Source of the DNA: Dechloromonas sp. HYN0024
Lineage (GTDB): Bacteria > Pseudomonadota > Gammaproteobacteria > Burkholderiales > Rhodocyclaceae
Reading direction: 5' to 3'
Assembly: GCF_003441615.1 (NCBI RefSeq)
Contig: NZ_CP031842.1
Span: forward strand, 506,001 to 570,000
DNA: 64,000 nt
Translations under genes and position numbers: made by a program
In this document: piece after piece, positions 48,125 to 58,582 of the stretch
Position numbering within the stretch: position 1 is the first letter of the stretch
Layout of the letters: every line of letters starts with the position of its first letter
The notes under the pieces: model-generated
The model's input: only the letters and a program-made list of their open reading frames with translations
The model's database searches: none
What the model was told of the DNA's origin: nothing

Positions 48125-49840
48125 TTAGGCGTTGGTGGTGCTCAACACTTCGTCAAGCGACGTCATGCCTTGTTTGACCTTCAATAAACCAGATTCGCGT
48201 AGATCCTTGATGCCTTCGTCCTTGGCCTGTTTCGCCAGATCAAGGGCAGAGGCGCCCGACAAAATCTGCCGTTGCATGGCCTCGGAAATCGGCATTACCT
48301 GATAGATGCCGACGCGGCCCTTGTAGCCTGTTCCTTTGCAGCGTTCACAGCCGCCCGGGCCATACAGGGTCCACGAGCCATCGAGATCGGCCTGTTTGTA
48401 CCCGGCATCAAGGAGAGCCTGCTCGGGGACGGTGATCGGCTTCTTGCAGGTGCACAGCCGGCGGGCCAGACGCTGCGCGGTAATGAGTAGAACGCTGGAG
48501 GCGATGTTGAACATGGGGACGCCCATGTTCATCAGGCGGGTAAGCGTTTGTGGCGCATCATTGGTATGCAGCGTGGACAACACGAGGTGACCGGTCTGGG
48601 CGGCCTTGATCGAAATCTCGGCGGTTTCCAGATCGCGGATTTCGCCCACCATGATGATGTCGGGATCCTGGCGCAGGAAGGCTTTAAGCGCGACCGGGAA
48701 GGTCAGTCCGGCGCGATCATCGACATTCACCTGGTTGACGCCGGGCAGATTGATTTCGGCCGGGTCCTCAGCGGTGGAAATGTTGATGCCGTCCTTGTTC
48801 AGGATATTCAGGCAGGTATAGAGCGACACCGTCTTGCCCGAGCCGGTCGGGCCGGTGACCAGGATCATGCCGTAGGGCCGGGCGATGGCTTCCATCAGCA
48901 CGGCCTTTTGTTCCGGCTCGTAACCGAGCGCCTCGATGCCCAAGGTGGCCGAAGTCGGGTCAAGAATCCGCATGACGATTTTTTCGCCCTGCAAGGTCGG
49001 TAGGGTGCTGACCCGGAAATCGATGGCGCGACTCTTGGATAGCACAAGACGCATGCGTCCATCTTGCGGTACCCGCTTTTCGGCAATGTTCAGCCGGGAA
49101 ATGACCTTGATGCGCGAGGCGATCTTTTCCTTGATGGCGAGCGGCGGCGTCGCCACTTCGCGCAGGATGCCGTCTACCCGGAAACGGATACGGTAGAACT
49201 TTTCGTAGGGCTCGAAATGGATGTCAGAGGCGCCATCGTTGATGGCGTCGAGCAACATTTTCTGGATAAATTTGACGACGGGCGCATCGTCAATGTCCTG
49301 GCCTGCCGCATCATCGACCTTGGCCGCAGCTTCCTCGTCGAGAAAGTCGAGATTGATGTCTTCGCTGGTGAAATTCTTGAGGGCATCGGCTGCCGATTCG
49401 GAATATTTGGCGACGAGTGGTGCCAGTTTTGATTGCTCGACGACGATCGGATCTACCGCCAATCCGGTCTGAAAGCGGATTTCGTCGAGGGCGCGCAGAT
49501 TGGTCGGATCGGCGATAGCGACCGACAGGCGGTTGCCACGCTTGTTAAGCGGGATAACCTTGTGCGTGAAAATAAGTTTCCGGTCGATGGCATCGGTCGG
49601 GATGTGCGCCTCGTCGAAGGCAGCGAGATCGAGCAAGGGATAACCGAAGGTGTCGGCTACGAAGCGGGCGATATCCAGCGCGCCAGCCTTCTGGCTGATG
49701 ATGATCTGCTCAATCAATGAAGTCTTGGCGCTATGGGCTTGAGCCAGTAGCTGTTCTGCCTCAGCCTCCTTGAGTTGCCCGGCCTGTACGAGCGCTCGTG
49801 CCAGGCCGCCGAGTGGAGGATTTTGAGGTGTTGCTGCCAT
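48125..49840 (-). CDS. pilB: Type IV pilus extension ATPase PilB
   Basis: Hexameric motor for pilus assembly, 571 aa. An N-terminal GspE/MshEN domain (about 1-150) is followed by the ATPase with Walker [16 protein letters not shown], the Walker B region [16 protein letters not shown] and a zinc tetracysteine (CTCKKP and CERCKGTGY). The start at 49840 gives the usual length; the frame is open to 49942 without a better start. The 235-bp region upstream to 50075 holds no gene that I can support. Confidence 0.96.
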   Translation of the reverse strand: MAATPQNPPLGGLARALVQAGQLKEAEAEQLLAQAHSAKTSLIEQIIISQKAGALDIARFVADTFGYPLLDLAAFDEAHIPTDAIDRKLIFTHKVIPLNKRGNRLSVAIADPTNLRALDEIRFQTGLAVDPIVVEQSKLAPLVAKYSESAADALKNFTSEDINLDFLDEEAAAKVDDAAGQDIDDAPVVKFIQKMLLDAINDGASDIHFEPYEKFYRIRFRVDGILREVATPPLAIKEKIASRIKVISRLNIAEKRVPQDGRMRLVLSKSRAIDFRVSTLPTLQGEKIVMRILDPTSATLGIEALGYEPEQKAVLMEAIARPYGMILVTGPTGSGKTVSLYTCLNILNKDGINISTAEDPAEINLPGVNQVNVDDRAGLTFPVALKAFLRQDPDIIMVGEIRDLETAEISIKAAQTGHLVLSTLHTNDAPQTLTRLMNMGVPMFNIASSVLLITAQRLARRLCTCKKPITVPEQALLDAGYKQADLDGSWTLYGPGGCERCKGTGYKGRVGIYQVMPISEAMQRQILSGASALDLAKQAKDEGIKDLRESGLLKVKQGMTSLDEVLSTTNA

Positions 49841-50075
49841 TGATTGATATGGAATGCCGATTAGATCACCTGATGATGCTACGCAGGCGCGCGTTTGTAA
49901 AGGACAGGTCAGCGTCAGTCGGCCTGTTTCGCAACTAAGCAAAGATGAAATTGCGCTGGTTTGAGCTTTTCGGCGTGATGCGATGCCGAGCGCGGCCCGG
50001 ATTTTTGGGGCAGGTGCTGGCTAAGGGCCGCTGGTCAGACATCTTGTATTGCCCTCCCCGCTGGTGGGATGGGTG

Positions 50076-51347
50076 TTACGTGGCGTCTGGCCGAAAGAGG
50101 CGGACGGTGACGACACTCCTGTCCTGCGTTTGGAGTATCTCGACAGCGATGCCGGCCAGCTTGATGCTGGTACCCGATTCGGGAATGTCCTGGAAGTGTT
50201 CAAGAATCAGGCCGTTCAGGGTTTTCGGGCCATCTGTCGGGAAGTCCAGGCCGAGGGTCCGGTTCAGGTCGCGCAGGGCTCTGGCCCCTTCGACAATGGC
50301 ATCGCCGGCCGGCGACCAGCCCAGTTCATGGCCAAGGCCGGGGACGGTAGTTGTGAAATCGCCGACGAACTCTTCAATGATGTCCTCTAGCGTCAACAGG
50401 CCAAGGATTTCGCCATATTCGTCGACCACAAAGCCGATGCGCTGGCGGTTTTCCTGGAAAAAGGCGAGTTGCGAGAAAACCGGGGTGCCCGGGGCGATGT
50501 AATAGGGCGACTGCAGTTGCTCAAGTAGCCCCGCTTCGTCAAAGTCGGGGTCGCCCAGGCTGGCAAGCAGGCGACGTACCGGCAGGATGCCGATCAGTTG
50601 ATCGAGTGATTCGCGGCAGACCGGCAACCGGCTGTGATGGCTGGTGGTGAGTTGAGCGCGGACGTCTTCCCAGGGCTGGTCAAGATCGAGAATCTCGATG
50701 TGGCCGCGTGGCGTCATTACATCTTCAACAGTAATACTGTTCAGTTCGAACAGGCTAGACAGGATCGCGTGGTGCTTTTTCGGCATGAGATGGGCCGACT
50801 CAAGAACCAGGCTGCGGAGTTCTTCGGGGGACAGCTTGGTTTCTTCGTGCATGCTGCCGGGTGCGAGGCGAATGGCTTTGAGCAGGGCGGTGACGAAGAG
50901 ATTGACGAACCAGATGATCGGGTAGGCCAGACGCAGGAGCGGGGTCAGCACATAGCTGAGGATGGGGGCCAGGCGGTCGGCATGCGTTGCGCAGATGACC
51001 TTGGGTGAGATCTCGGCGACGACGAGCAGGGCAAAGGTGATGCACAGGGTGCCGATTTCCAGGGCGTATTTGGAATCGCCGAACAGGGCCAGGGCGATAT
51101 AGCCGGTCAGTGTCGCTGCAGCCGCGTTGAACAGCGTGTTGCCGAGGAGAATCAGGCCAAGCAGCTTGTCGGTCTGGCCGAGCAAGGCGAGGGTCAGTTT
51201 GGCGCCGCGATGGCCGTTCTGGGCAGCGTGCCGCAGGCGGTAGCGGTTGGCAGCCATCATCGCGGTTTCAGAACCGGAGAAAATGCCAGACAGGATAAGG
51301 AGCACGAACAGCGCCCCGAGCATGGCGGATAACGGCAGGTCAGTCAT
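50076..51347 (-). CDS. CNNM/CorC-type transporter-associated protein (YfjD-like)
   Basis: A 423-aa membrane protein: DUF21 domain with four membrane segments (about 7-150, GIFSGSETAMMAANRYRLRH), a CBS pair (about 205-325) and a C-terminal CorC/HlyC domain. Family members take part in magnesium or cobalt efflux. The order yfjD-ypjD-ffh is shared with E. coli. Confidence 0.92.
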   Translation of the reverse strand: MTDLPLSAMLGALFVLLILSGIFSGSETAMMAANRYRLRHAAQNGHRGAKLTLALLGQTDKLLGLILLGNTLFNAAAATLTGYIALALFGDSKYALEIGTLCITFALLVVAEISPKVICATHADRLAPILSYVLTPLLRLAYPIIWFVNLFVTALLKAIRLAPGSMHEETKLSPEELRSLVLESAHLMPKKHHAILSSLFELNSITVEDVMTPRGHIEILDLDQPWEDVRAQLTTSHHSRLPVCRESLDQLIGILPVRRLLASLGDPDFDEAGLLEQLQSPYYIAPGTPVFSQLAFFQENRQRIGFVVDEYGEILGLLTLEDIIEEFVGDFTTTVPGLGHELGWSPAGDAIVEGARALRDLNRTLGLDFPTDGPKTLNGLILEHFQDIPESGTSIKLAGIAVEILQTQDRSVVTVRLFRPDAT

Positions 51348-51356
51348 GGAAAATGA

Positions 51357-52196
51357 TCAGAATCGACCCAGGATGACTTCGGCAACGAAGCGACTGCCAA
51401 CGTAGGCCAGAATCAGGAGCGCGAATCCGGCCAGGGTCCACCGCAAGGCGCGTTTGCCGCGCCAGCCCCAGGCGTGGCGGCCGATTAGCAGGGTGGCGAA
51501 GATGCCCCATGAGGCAAAGGCAAACAGGGTCTTGTGATCGACGGTAAGCGGTTTGCCGAATAGCTCTTCAGAGAAAAGCACGCCGCTGCCCACAGTCAGG
51601 GTGAGCAGAATGAAGCCGATCAGCAACATGCGGAACAGCAGTTTTTCCATGGTCAGCAGCGGTGGCAGGCTGCCCAGGCTGCGTTTGACCGAACGTTTGT
51701 GCAGGGCGTTTTCGGTAAAGCCCATGAAAATTGCGTGCAGCGCTGACAGGGTGAGGAGGCTGTAAGCCAGCATGGCGGCCAGGAAGTGCAGCTTGAAGCC
51801 GGTGGCACTGGCATTCGCTACCAGGTGGACATTGGGGAAAAACACCGGAAGTGCCGCGCATACTGCAGCCAGCGGCAGAACCATGGGTTGCATGCCTTCC
51901 ATGCGGGCCATGAAGCTTTCCAGCCAATAAATGAGGACAGCCAGCCACATCATCAGCGAGAGGGCGAAGCTGAACGAGAAGCGCATGCCGACATCGGCGA
52001 ACAGGGCATCGTAGAGCCCGACAGCATGAATGACCAAGGCTGCGGCAATGGCAATGCGCTCCCAGGTTTGCATGGGGCAGGCGACGCACTGGTTCTCGCC
52101 CTCGCGCCAGCGAGTGTTCCAGAAATGGAAACCGAGCGCGCCATATAGCAGGGCGGCGAGAATGTGCGGCAGAAGCTGAATTACAATATCAACCAT
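51357..52196 (-). CDS. CcsA-like membrane protein YpjD
   Basis: A 279-aa protein with about eight membrane spans and the cytochrome-c-assembly fold; histidines occur in the LHFLAAMLAYSLLTLSALHA and LTVDHKTLFAFASWGIF regions, as in heme-handling CcsA proteins. YpjD itself has no firmly assigned function. It is divergent from ffh with only 29 bp between the start codons. Confidence 0.9.
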   Translation of the reverse strand: MVDIVIQLLPHILAALLYGALGFHFWNTRWREGENQCVACPMQTWERIAIAAALVIHAVGLYDALFADVGMRFSFSFALSLMMWLAVLIYWLESFMARMEGMQPMVLPLAAVCAALPVFFPNVHLVANASATGFKLHFLAAMLAYSLLTLSALHAIFMGFTENALHKRSVKRSLGSLPPLLTMEKLLFRMLLIGFILLTLTVGSGVLFSEELFGKPLTVDHKTLFAFASWGIFATLLIGRHAWGWRGKRALRWTLAGFALLILAYVGSRFVAEVILGRF

Positions 52197-52225
52197 CCTT
52201 AGATTCTACTAGAAGCCCAACTGAC

Positions 52226-53584
52226 ATGCTCGATAACCTGACCAATCGCCTTGCTCGCGTCATGAAGACGCTCAAGGGCGAAGCTCGCCTGACCGAAGCC
52301 AACATTTCCGATGCCTTGCGCGAAGTGCGTATGGCCCTTCTGGAGGCCGATGTGGCCTTGCCGGTGGTCAAGGATTTTATCGCGGCGGTCAAGGAAAAGG
52401 CCGTCGGCGAGGCGGTCATCGGTTCGCTGAGTCCCGGTCAGGCTCTGATTGGCGTTGTCCACGCCGAACTGACCAAGATCATGGGCGATGCCCATGAGGG
52501 GATCAATTTCAATACGCAGCCGCCGGCCATTGTGCTGATGGCTGGTTTGCAGGGCGCTGGCAAGACAACGACGGTCGGCAAACTAGGTAAGTTTCTCAAG
52601 GAAAACCATAAGAAGAAGGTGCTGGTGGTCTCCTGTGACGTCTATCGTCCGGCCGCTATCGAGCAGTTGAAGTCAGTCGCCGGGCAGGCCGGGGTTGATT
52701 TCTTCCCGTCAACTGTCGGCGAGAAGCCTGAGGCGATTGCTCTGGCCGCTGTCGACTGGGCCAAGCGCCATTATCATGATGTTCTGCTTGTCGATACGGC
52801 TGGTCGTCTGGCCGTCGATGAGGAAATGATGGCCGAAATCAAGCGGCTGCATGCGGCGATCAATCCGATTGAAACACTGTTCGTCGTCGACGCCATGCTT
52901 GGTCAGGATGCGGTCAATACCGCCAAGTCCTTCAACGAGGCCTTGCCGCTGACCGGGGTCGTGCTGACCAAGCTGGACGGTGACGCGCGTGGTGGTGCAG
53001 CCCTGTCGGTGCGCCACATTACCGGCAAGCCGATCAAGTTCTCCGGGGTTGGCGAAAAGTTGACCGGTCTCGAGGCTTTCCATCCTGAGCGGATGGCCTC
53101 GCGCATCCTCGGCATGGGTGACGTGCTCTCGCTGATCGAGGATGCCAGGAAGGGGCTGGATGAAGAGAAGGCCATGGCCTTCGCCAAGAAGCTCAAATCC
53201 GGCAAGGGTTTCGACCTCAATGACTTCAAGGAGCAGATCGCCCAGATGCGCAACATGGGCGGGCTGTCGGCGATGATGGACAAGATGCCGGCGCAGATTG
53301 CCCAGATGGCCGGGCAGATGCCAGCTGGTGCCGAGAACAAGATGGTTGGCCGGGTTGAGGGCATCATCAATTCCATGACGCCGCTTGAGCGGTCCAAGCC
53401 GGAACTGATCAAGGCCAGCCGCAAGCGCCGCATTGCAATGGGGGCGGGCGTTCAGGTGCAGGAAGTCAATCGCCTGCTCAATCAGTTCGAGCAATCGCAG
53501 AAAATGATGAAGATGATGAGCAAGGGCGGCATCGGCAAGCTGATGCGCGGCATGAAAGGCATGCTGCCCGGCATGGGCCGCTGA
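52226..53584 (+). CDS. ffh: Signal recognition particle protein Ffh
   Basis: GTPase of the SRP, 452 aa: N domain, G domain (GLQGAGKTTTVGKL, DTAGRLAVDEEM, TKLDGDARGG) and a methionine-rich M domain at the C-terminus (about 330-452) for signal peptides and 4.5S RNA. The 29-bp gap to ypjD forces its promoter into ypjD codons; TACAAT at 52182-52187 is a candidate -10. It converges on the transglycosylase gene with no gap. Confidence 0.97.
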   Translation: MLDNLTNRLARVMKTLKGEARLTEANISDALREVRMALLEADVALPVVKDFIAAVKEKAVGEAVIGSLSPGQALIGVVHAELTKIMGDAHEGINFNTQPPAIVLMAGLQGAGKTTTVGKLGKFLKENHKKKVLVVSCDVYRPAAIEQLKSVAGQAGVDFFPSTVGEKPEAIALAAVDWAKRHYHDVLLVDTAGRLAVDEEMMAEIKRLHAAINPIETLFVVDAMLGQDAVNTAKSFNEALPLTGVVLTKLDGDARGGAALSVRHITGKPIKFSGVGEKLTGLEAFHPERMASRILGMGDVLSLIEDARKGLDEEKAMAFAKKLKSGKGFDLNDFKEQIAQMRNMGGLSAMMDKMPAQIAQMAGQMPAGAENKMVGRVEGIINSMTPLERSKPELIKASRKRRIAMGAGVQVQEVNRLLNQFEQSQKMMKMMSKGGIGKLMRGMKGMLPGMGR

Positions 53585-54193
53585 TCAGGGGTTCAGCGTC
53601 AGGCGGGCCGGGCTGTCGTAGTGCCACTGGTTCTGCCAGGCGGCGCGAACCATGTTGGGGTATTCCGGCTTGCCCAGGCTGCCGTTATAGCGGCCTAGGG
53701 CGCGGAAGAGATCGCCTTTTTCGATATCCAGATAGTGGCGCAGGATAGTGCACCCATAGCGCAAGCTGGTGCGCAGGTCGAATAGCGAGTCATCCGTCCG
53801 GCCGATCAGTTTGACCCAGAACGGCATGACCTGCATATAGCCGCGTGCCCCAGCCGAGGATACGGCGTATTTGCGGAAGCCGGACTCGACCTGGATCACG
53901 CCGAGCACCAGTTGCGGGTCAAGCCCGGCCCGTGTCGCTTCGTAATGCACGCTGCGTAGCAGGTCGATGCGGTAGTCCCGGTTGGGGATGCGCTTTTCCA
54001 GACGACGCGACATTTCACCGAGCCAGTCCGCGGCTTCCATCGGATTCTTGAACGAACTGACCGTCGGTCGGGAGTCTGAGACGGCCTTGTGCAACGCAGC
54101 CTGGACGCTGGCCGAAAGTGGTTCATATTTTTGCGCGCCGGCGTAGGCCGCCGACGCGCCAAACAAACAAAGGGCCGCAATCAGGCGGCGCAC
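53585..54193 (-). CDS. Lytic transglycosylase, SLT family
   Basis: Periplasmic muramidase-like enzyme of 202 aa: signal peptide (about 1-18), then an SLT domain with catalytic E103 in [25 protein letters not shown] motif (QVESGFR, then [12 protein letters not shown]) and RALGRYNGS. It overlaps the proS stop region by 13 bp, so it is co-transcribed with proS. Confidence 0.94.
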   Translation of the reverse strand: MRRLIAALCLFGASAAYAGAQKYEPLSASVQAALHKAVSDSRPTVSSFKNPMEAADWLGEMSRRLEKRIPNRDYRIDLLRSVHYEATRAGLDPQLVLGVIQVESGFRKYAVSSAGARGYMQVMPFWVKLIGRTDDSLFDLRTSLRYGCTILRHYLDIEKGDLFRALGRYNGSLGKPEYPNMVRAAWQNQWHYDSPARLTLNP

Positions 54194-55911
54194 AGTTTCC
54201 CTTGGAGGACACTCAGCGCATCGGCTTGGGCGATCATTGTTGCCTCGGCATCACGACGGCCCTTGTATTCGAGTTGGCCTTCCTTGAGGCCGCGTTCGCC
54301 AATTACAACGCGATGCGGAATACCGATCAGTTCCATGTCGGCGAACATGACCCCGGGGCGCTCGTTGCGGTCATCCAGGAGGACATCGATGCCCGCTGCC
54401 TTCATTTCACCGTACAGTTGGTCGGCCGCCGCTTTGACGGCTTCGCTCTTGTGGTAGCCCATGGGGACGAGGCAAACCTCGAAGGGGGCGATGGCTGGGG
54501 GCAGGATGATGCCCTTGTCGTCATTGCCCTGTTCGATCGCAGCGCCGACGATGCGGGAGACCCCAATACCGTAGCAGCCCATTTCCATGATCTGGCTCTT
54601 GCCGCTTTCGTCAAGGTAGGCGCAGTTCAGCGCCTCGGCGTATTTCTGGCGGAGTTGGAAGATGTGGCCGACTTCAATGCCGCGCAGGATTTCCAGCGCG
54701 CCTTTGCCATCGGGTGACGGATCGCCGGCGACGACATTCCGGATGTCGGCGACCTCTGCCTCGGGCAGGTCGCGACCAAAATTGACGCCGCTCAGGTGGA
54801 AGCCGGCCTCGTTGGCGCCACAAACGAAATCGCTCATCGCGGCAACGCTGCGGTCGGCAAAAACCGCGACTTTTTCACGGTCAATGGCACAAGGGCCGAT
54901 ATAACCTGGCTTGCAACCCAGGTGTTCCTCGACTTCGGCTTCCGTAGCGAAGCGGAAGGGGGTGATTGCGGCAATCTTGCTGGCCTTGATTTCATTCAGT
55001 TCATGGTCGCCGCGCAGAAGCAGAAGCGCAAAGCACGAGCTGCCATCTTCCTTCTCGCTGAAAACGGCAATTGATTTGACTATTTTTTCGAGTGATACAC
55101 CGAGGCATTCGGCCACGTCGGCGCAAGCCATCTTGCCCGGCGTGGCGACCTTGGTCCTGGCCTGCGTGGCAGCGCCGCGCTGTACCGTCGGGGCGACGGC
55201 TTCGGCCAGTTCGACGTTGGCGGCGTAGCCGGAGTCGGGGCAGAACGCGATGTCGTCCTCGCCGGAGTCGGCCAAAACATGGAATTCATGCGAGCCGGTA
55301 CCGCCGATCGAGCCGGTATCGGCGGCCACGGCGCGGAAGCGGAGACCCAGGCGGGTGAAGATGCGGCTGTAGGTGTCGTACATGTTGCCGTATTCACGCT
55401 TCAGGTCGTCGAACGAGGCATGGAAGGAGTAACCGTCCTTCATCAGGAACTCACGGCCGCGCATGACGCCGAAACGCGGGCGGATTTCGTCGCGGAACTT
55501 GGTCTGCACCTGATAGAGGTGGATGGGCAACTGACGATAGCTCTTAACGTCGCGGCGCACCACGTCGGTGATGACTTCCTCGTGCGTCGGGCCGATAACG
55601 AATTCACGCTGGTGGCGATCCTTGAAGCGCAGCAGTTCCGGGCCGTATTGTTCCCAGCGCCCGGACTCTTGCCACAGTTCGGCCGGTTGCACGGCGGGCA
55701 TGAGCAGTTCGAGTGCGCCAGCCGCGTTCATCTCTTCGCGGACGATGTTTTCAACCTTGCGCAGGACGCGCAGGCCCAGTGGCATCCAGGTATAAATGCC
55801 GGCTGCAGCGCGTTTGATATAGCCGGCGCGGAGCATCATTTTCTGGCTGATAACTTCGGCGTCGGCCGGGGCTTCCTTGAGAGTGGTAAAAAAGAACTGC
55901 GAAGTGCGCAT
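54181..55911 (-). CDS. proS: Prolyl-tRNA synthetase
   Basis: Class II synthetase of the bacterial type, 576 aa, with the YbaK-like editing insertion (about 225-385, [19 protein letters not shown]) and motif [23 protein letters not shown] at 55911 is chosen over 55977, since [15 protein letters not shown] is the conserved start. Divergent from rppH. Confidence 0.97.
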   Translation of the reverse strand: MRTSQFFFTTLKEAPADAEVISQKMMLRAGYIKRAAAGIYTWMPLGLRVLRKVENIVREEMNAAGALELLMPAVQPAELWQESGRWEQYGPELLRFKDRHQREFVIGPTHEEVITDVVRRDVKSYRQLPIHLYQVQTKFRDEIRPRFGVMRGREFLMKDGYSFHASFDDLKREYGNMYDTYSRIFTRLGLRFRAVAADTGSIGGTGSHEFHVLADSGEDDIAFCPDSGYAANVELAEAVAPTVQRGAATQARTKVATPGKMACADVAECLGVSLEKIVKSIAVFSEKEDGSSCFALLLLRGDHELNEIKASKIAAITPFRFATEAEVEEHLGCKPGYIGPCAIDREKVAVFADRSVAAMSDFVCGANEAGFHLSGVNFGRDLPEAEVADIRNVVAGDPSPDGKGALEILRGIEVGHIFQLRQKYAEALNCAYLDESGKSQIMEMGCYGIGVSRIVGAAIEQGNDDKGIILPPAIAPFEVCLVPMGYHKSEAVKAAADQLYGEMKAAGIDVLLDDRNERPGVMFADMELIGIPHRVVIGERGLKEGQLEYKGRRDAEATMIAQADALSVLQGKLCAA

Positions 55912-56023
55912 GGGATGCTCTTGAATTCGTTGCGAAACCTCGATTTTACACGGTCCGGCTTCTTTGCATGCGGGCACCGTTTGTGAAAGAATCCGGGTAA
56001 CTATTAATTTTTTCAGGATTTTT

Positions 56024-56572
56024 ATGCTCGACCGCGAAGGCTATCGCCCGAACGTCGGCATCATTCTTTGTAACGCCAAGAACGAGGTTTTCTGGGGTAA
56101 GCGCATTCGGGAGCATTCCTGGCAGTTTCCGCAAGGTGGCATCAAACGCGGCGAAACGCCCGAAGAAGCCATGTTCCGTGAGCTGCACGAAGAGGTCGGG
56201 CTGATGCCCGAGCATGTGCGTATCCTTGGGCGAACCAAAGGCTGGTTGCGTTATGAAGTGCCGACACATTGGATCAAGCGCGAATGGCGCGGGTCCTACA
56301 AGGGCCAGAAACAGATCTGGTTCCTGCTTCGTCTGGTGGGGCGTGACTCTGATGTCAGTCTGCGCGCCACCAACAAGCCGGAATTCGACGCCTGGCGCTG
56401 GAATGACTACTGGATTCCGCTCGATGCGGTGATCGAGTTCAAGCGCACCGTTTACGAACAGGCGCTCAATGAGCTTGTCCGTTTCATCGACTTCGACCGA
56501 AAAGGGGCGAAGCAGCGGCGGTTTGTTGGTGATGCGTTGGATTCAGAAGCGCCTTCGGTGCACGAGGATTAA
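56024..56572 (+). CDS. rppH: RNA pyrophosphohydrolase
   Basis: Removes pyrophosphate from 5' ends of mRNAs to start decay. The 182-aa protein has the full Nudix box in [20 protein letters not shown] and begins [17 protein letters not shown], the standard RppH start. AGGA precedes the ATG. The next gene starts 2 bp after its stop. Confidence 0.96.
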   Translation: MLDREGYRPNVGIILCNAKNEVFWGKRIREHSWQFPQGGIKRGETPEEAMFRELHEEVGLMPEHVRILGRTKGWLRYEVPTHWIKREWRGSYKGQKQIWFLLRLVGRDSDVSLRATNKPEFDAWRWNDYWIPLDAVIEFKRTVYEQALNELVRFIDFDRKGAKQRRFVGDALDSEAPSVHED

Positions 56573-56574
56573 AC

Positions 56575-57090
56575 ATGTCGTTGTTTTGTAAAGGTTCTCT
56601 CCTGCTGCTTTCGCTGCTCGCTTCGGCCTCGGTCATGGCCGATTTCGAGGAGGATTATGAAAGCAAGCAGTGGCAGGAAATGGAAGTCCAACTGCCAGCA
56701 GCGCCCCGGCAGGAAAGTCTCCTGCCCTTCTATGTCAGCGCGGCGACGGAGAACCGGTTTTTTGTCGATGGGGCAACCATCAGTGTCGGCAAGGACGGTG
56801 TTGTCCGTTACGTTCTCGTCATTCTGGCACCGGAAGGCGGTCGCAACGTGACCTTTGAGGGGATGCGTTGCGAGTCCCGCGAGCGTCGTATCTATGCTGC
56901 GGGGCGCGTGGACGGTAGCTGGTCGAAAGCGCGGAAAAATGAATGGGTGCGCATTCAGGATGCTTACGCCAATCGCCATCATGCGGCACTATTCCTCGAC
57001 TATTTCTGTCCCATCGGGAATATTGTCCAGAATGCCGCCGAGGCGCGGAATGCGCTGAAGCAGGGCGGTCATCCGGATAACAAACACTAA
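56575..57090 (+). CDS. CNP1-like secreted protein
   Basis: A 171-aa protein with a signal peptide (about 1-22, ending VMA) and the CNP1-like pattern first described in Neisseria ([35 protein letters not shown]). Function unknown. It is tightly placed between rppH and coq7 and probably co-transcribed. Confidence 0.88.
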   Translation: MSLFCKGSLLLLSLLASASVMADFEEDYESKQWQEMEVQLPAAPRQESLLPFYVSAATENRFFVDGATISVGKDGVVRYVLVILAPEGGRNVTFEGMRCESRERRIYAAGRVDGSWSKARKNEWVRIQDAYANRHHAALFLDYFCPIGNIVQNAAEARNALKQGGHPDNKH

Positions 57091-57094
57091 CGCC

Positions 57095-57718
57095 ATGTCT
57101 CCGGATCAACTTATTCTCGAATTCGATCGCGCCCTGCGTACCGTACTGGCACCGGCGCGCAGCGTACGTCCGACGCCTGGTGATAACTTGCCGGATGCGG
57201 ATCTAGATGACGAGCAGCGGCGTCATGTGGTCGGCCTGATGCGGGTCAATCACTGTGGCGAGATTTGTGCCCAGGCACTCTATCAGGGCCAGGCGCTGAC
57301 GTCGCGGGATCCGGAAATTCGCGATGCCCTGCGTGGTGCTGCGGATGAGGAAACCGAGCATCTCGCCTGGACGGAGCAGCGGATTGGCGAACTGGGTGGC
57401 CGCAAGAGTGTGCTCAATCCGCTCCTCTATCTCGGGTCTCTATCGCTCGGGCTGGCCGCGGGCGCGCTCGGGGACAAGTGGAATCTTGGCTTTCTGGCCG
57501 AGACCGAGCGGCAGGTCGAGGCGCATCTGGACGGACATTTACTCAGCTTGCCTGAGGCGGATGCACGTTCCCGGGCGATCGTCGACCAGATGCGTCTGGA
57601 CGAAATCCAGCATGCGGAGACGGCGATTGATTATGGTGCGGCTGAACTGCCTGTGCCGGTCAAGGTGGCAATGAAAATGGCGGCCAAAGTAATGACCGGG
57701 GCCGCCTACCGCATCTGA
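57095..57718 (+). CDS. coq7: 3-demethoxyubiquinol 3-hydroxylase Coq7
   Basis: Di-iron hydroxylase for the last ring hydroxylation of ubiquinone. The 207-aa protein has two ferritin-like metal motifs: E56 with ETEH at 86-89, and the later [10 protein letters not shown] with DEIQHAE. This enzyme replaces UbiF in many betaproteobacteria. No quinone genes adjoin it. Confidence 0.95.
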   Translation: MSPDQLILEFDRALRTVLAPARSVRPTPGDNLPDADLDDEQRRHVVGLMRVNHCGEICAQALYQGQALTSRDPEIRDALRGAADEETEHLAWTEQRIGELGGRKSVLNPLLYLGSLSLGLAAGALGDKWNLGFLAETERQVEAHLDGHLLSLPEADARSRAIVDQMRLDEIQHAETAIDYGAAELPVPVKVAMKMAAKVMTGAAYRI

Positions 57719-57735
57719 TTCCCGGTGAGGCGCGC

Positions 57736-58164
57736 TCAGGCTTCCTCGATTATTTCGAAATCGTAGGTAATCTCGGCGGTCTTGCCGATCATGATCGATG
57801 CCGAGCAATACTTGTCTTTCGATAACTCAATGGCCCGCGCAACAGCATCGGGCTTGAGTTGCTTGCCCTTGACCCGGTAGTGAAAGTGGATGTGGGTAAA
57901 GATCTTGGGGTCGGTGTCGGCCCGCTCGGCTTTCATGCTGACATCGCAGCCGCTTACCGCGTGGCGGCCCTTCTTGAGGATCAATACGACATCAAAGGCC
58001 GTGCAGCCACCGGTGCCTGCCAGCACCATTTCCATTGGTCGGAGACCAATATTTCTTCCTCCGGCTTCGACAGCGCCATCCATAACCACGGCGTGGCCGC
58101 TGCCAGTCTCCGCAACAAACGACATTCCGGCGTCGTTACCCATCCATCTAACGGTGCATTCCAT
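57736..58164 (-). CDS. OsmC-family protein (YhfA-like)
   Basis: A 142-aa OsmC/Ohr-fold protein. Redox cysteines lie in the GTGGCTAFDVVLIL helix (Cys54) and in DKYCSASIM near residue 119, as in peroxidase-active members. The subfamily resembles YhfA more than Ohr. Converges on coq7 with 17 bp between. Confidence 0.92.
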   Translation of the reverse strand: MECTVRWMGNDAGMSFVAETGSGHAVVMDGAVEAGGRNIGLRPMEMVLAGTGGCTAFDVVLILKKGRHAVSGCDVSMKAERADTDPKIFTHIHFHYRVKGKQLKPDAVARAIELSKDKYCSASIMIGKTAEITYDFEIIEEA

Positions 58165-58386
58165 GTAGGTCTCCTTGCAAGACCGCGAATTCTAACGGAT
58201 GTGATTCGTTCGGGCTTGCCTTGACAAAATGCTGCGTTGCAACAAAATACCCTGATGTATCGTGCTGACCGGGCGCCACAAAAAATTTTCGCATTGGTTA
58301 AATATATCTGTACAGACATAACAATCGTATTTGTATCAATAGATTAATAGTCATTAATAAATACTATATGTATATTTGTTTTTTAA

Positions 58387-58401
58387 TTGTGCGTCGCACA
58401 A
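58387..58401. promoter_or_regulatory. 15-bp palindrome, possible operator
   Basis: TTGTGCG and CGCACAA around a single T, ending 7 bp before a TTGCCC -35-like box. Perfect symmetry suggests a dimeric repressor or activator site; the protein is unknown. Confidence 0.5.
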
Positions 58402-58408
58402 ATAGTTC

Positions 58409-58437
58409 TTGCCCGCGAGTGGCTATTGGTGGAGAAT
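58409..58437 (+). promoter_or_regulatory. Candidate promoter of the sRNA
   Basis: TTGCCC (58409-58414), 17-bp spacer, GAGAAT (58432-58437). Predicted start near 58444, just ahead of the first stem-loop. Confidence 0.45.
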
Positions 58438-58443
58438 GCAAAG

Positions 58444-58555
58444 CGTACGAACTGTAGTGACTTAACAGCGATGGGTTCTTCAGTTCAGATTTGTCTCCTC
58501 CACCCTCCTCCTTTGGTGTGGATTTAACGCGACTCTCCGAGTCGCGTTTTTTTTG
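58444..58555 (+). ncRNA. Candidate small RNA with tandem anti-Shine-Dalgarno motifs
   Basis: About 112 nt. Stem 1: GAACTG (58449-58454) with CAGTTC (58481-58486). Stem 2: CACC (58501-58504) with GGTG (58515-58518), loop CTCCTCCTTT. Stem 3: the terminator at 58526-58548. Two CTCCTCC motifs (58495-58501 and 58505-58511) are complementary to GGAGGAG ribosome sites. No protein gene on this strand ends here, so the terminator needs its own transcript. The layout recalls alphaproteobacterial CcsR/alpha-r14 and neisserial sRNAs (analogy only). Confidence 0.6.
58526..58555 (+). terminator. Strong intrinsic terminator of the sRNA candidate
   Basis: Perfect 10-bp stem AACGCGACTC/GAGTCGCGTT, TCC loop, then a run of eight T (58547-58554). 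It is the best terminator in the window and follows no annotated gene on the plus strand. Confidence 0.9.
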
Positions 58556-58582
58556 TCTATTGGTTGAATAAACGGAAAAGCA

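Larger units (their letters stand above)
58165..58443. other. AT-rich intergenic island between osmC and the sRNA candidate
   Basis: No gene found. From about 58270 to 58400 the sequence is strongly AT-rich in a GC-rich genome, with several possible -10 boxes (TAATAA, TACTAT). It holds the palindromes TCTGTACAGA (58307-58316) and TTGTGCG-T-CGCACAA (58387-58401). The osmC promoter should lie near 58165-58200. Confidence 0.6.

Noticed and set aside
49945..50502. 185-aa plus-strand open frame in the pilB/CorC gap
   Set aside because: Most of it opposes the CorC-type gene; no ribosome site or motif supports the remainder.
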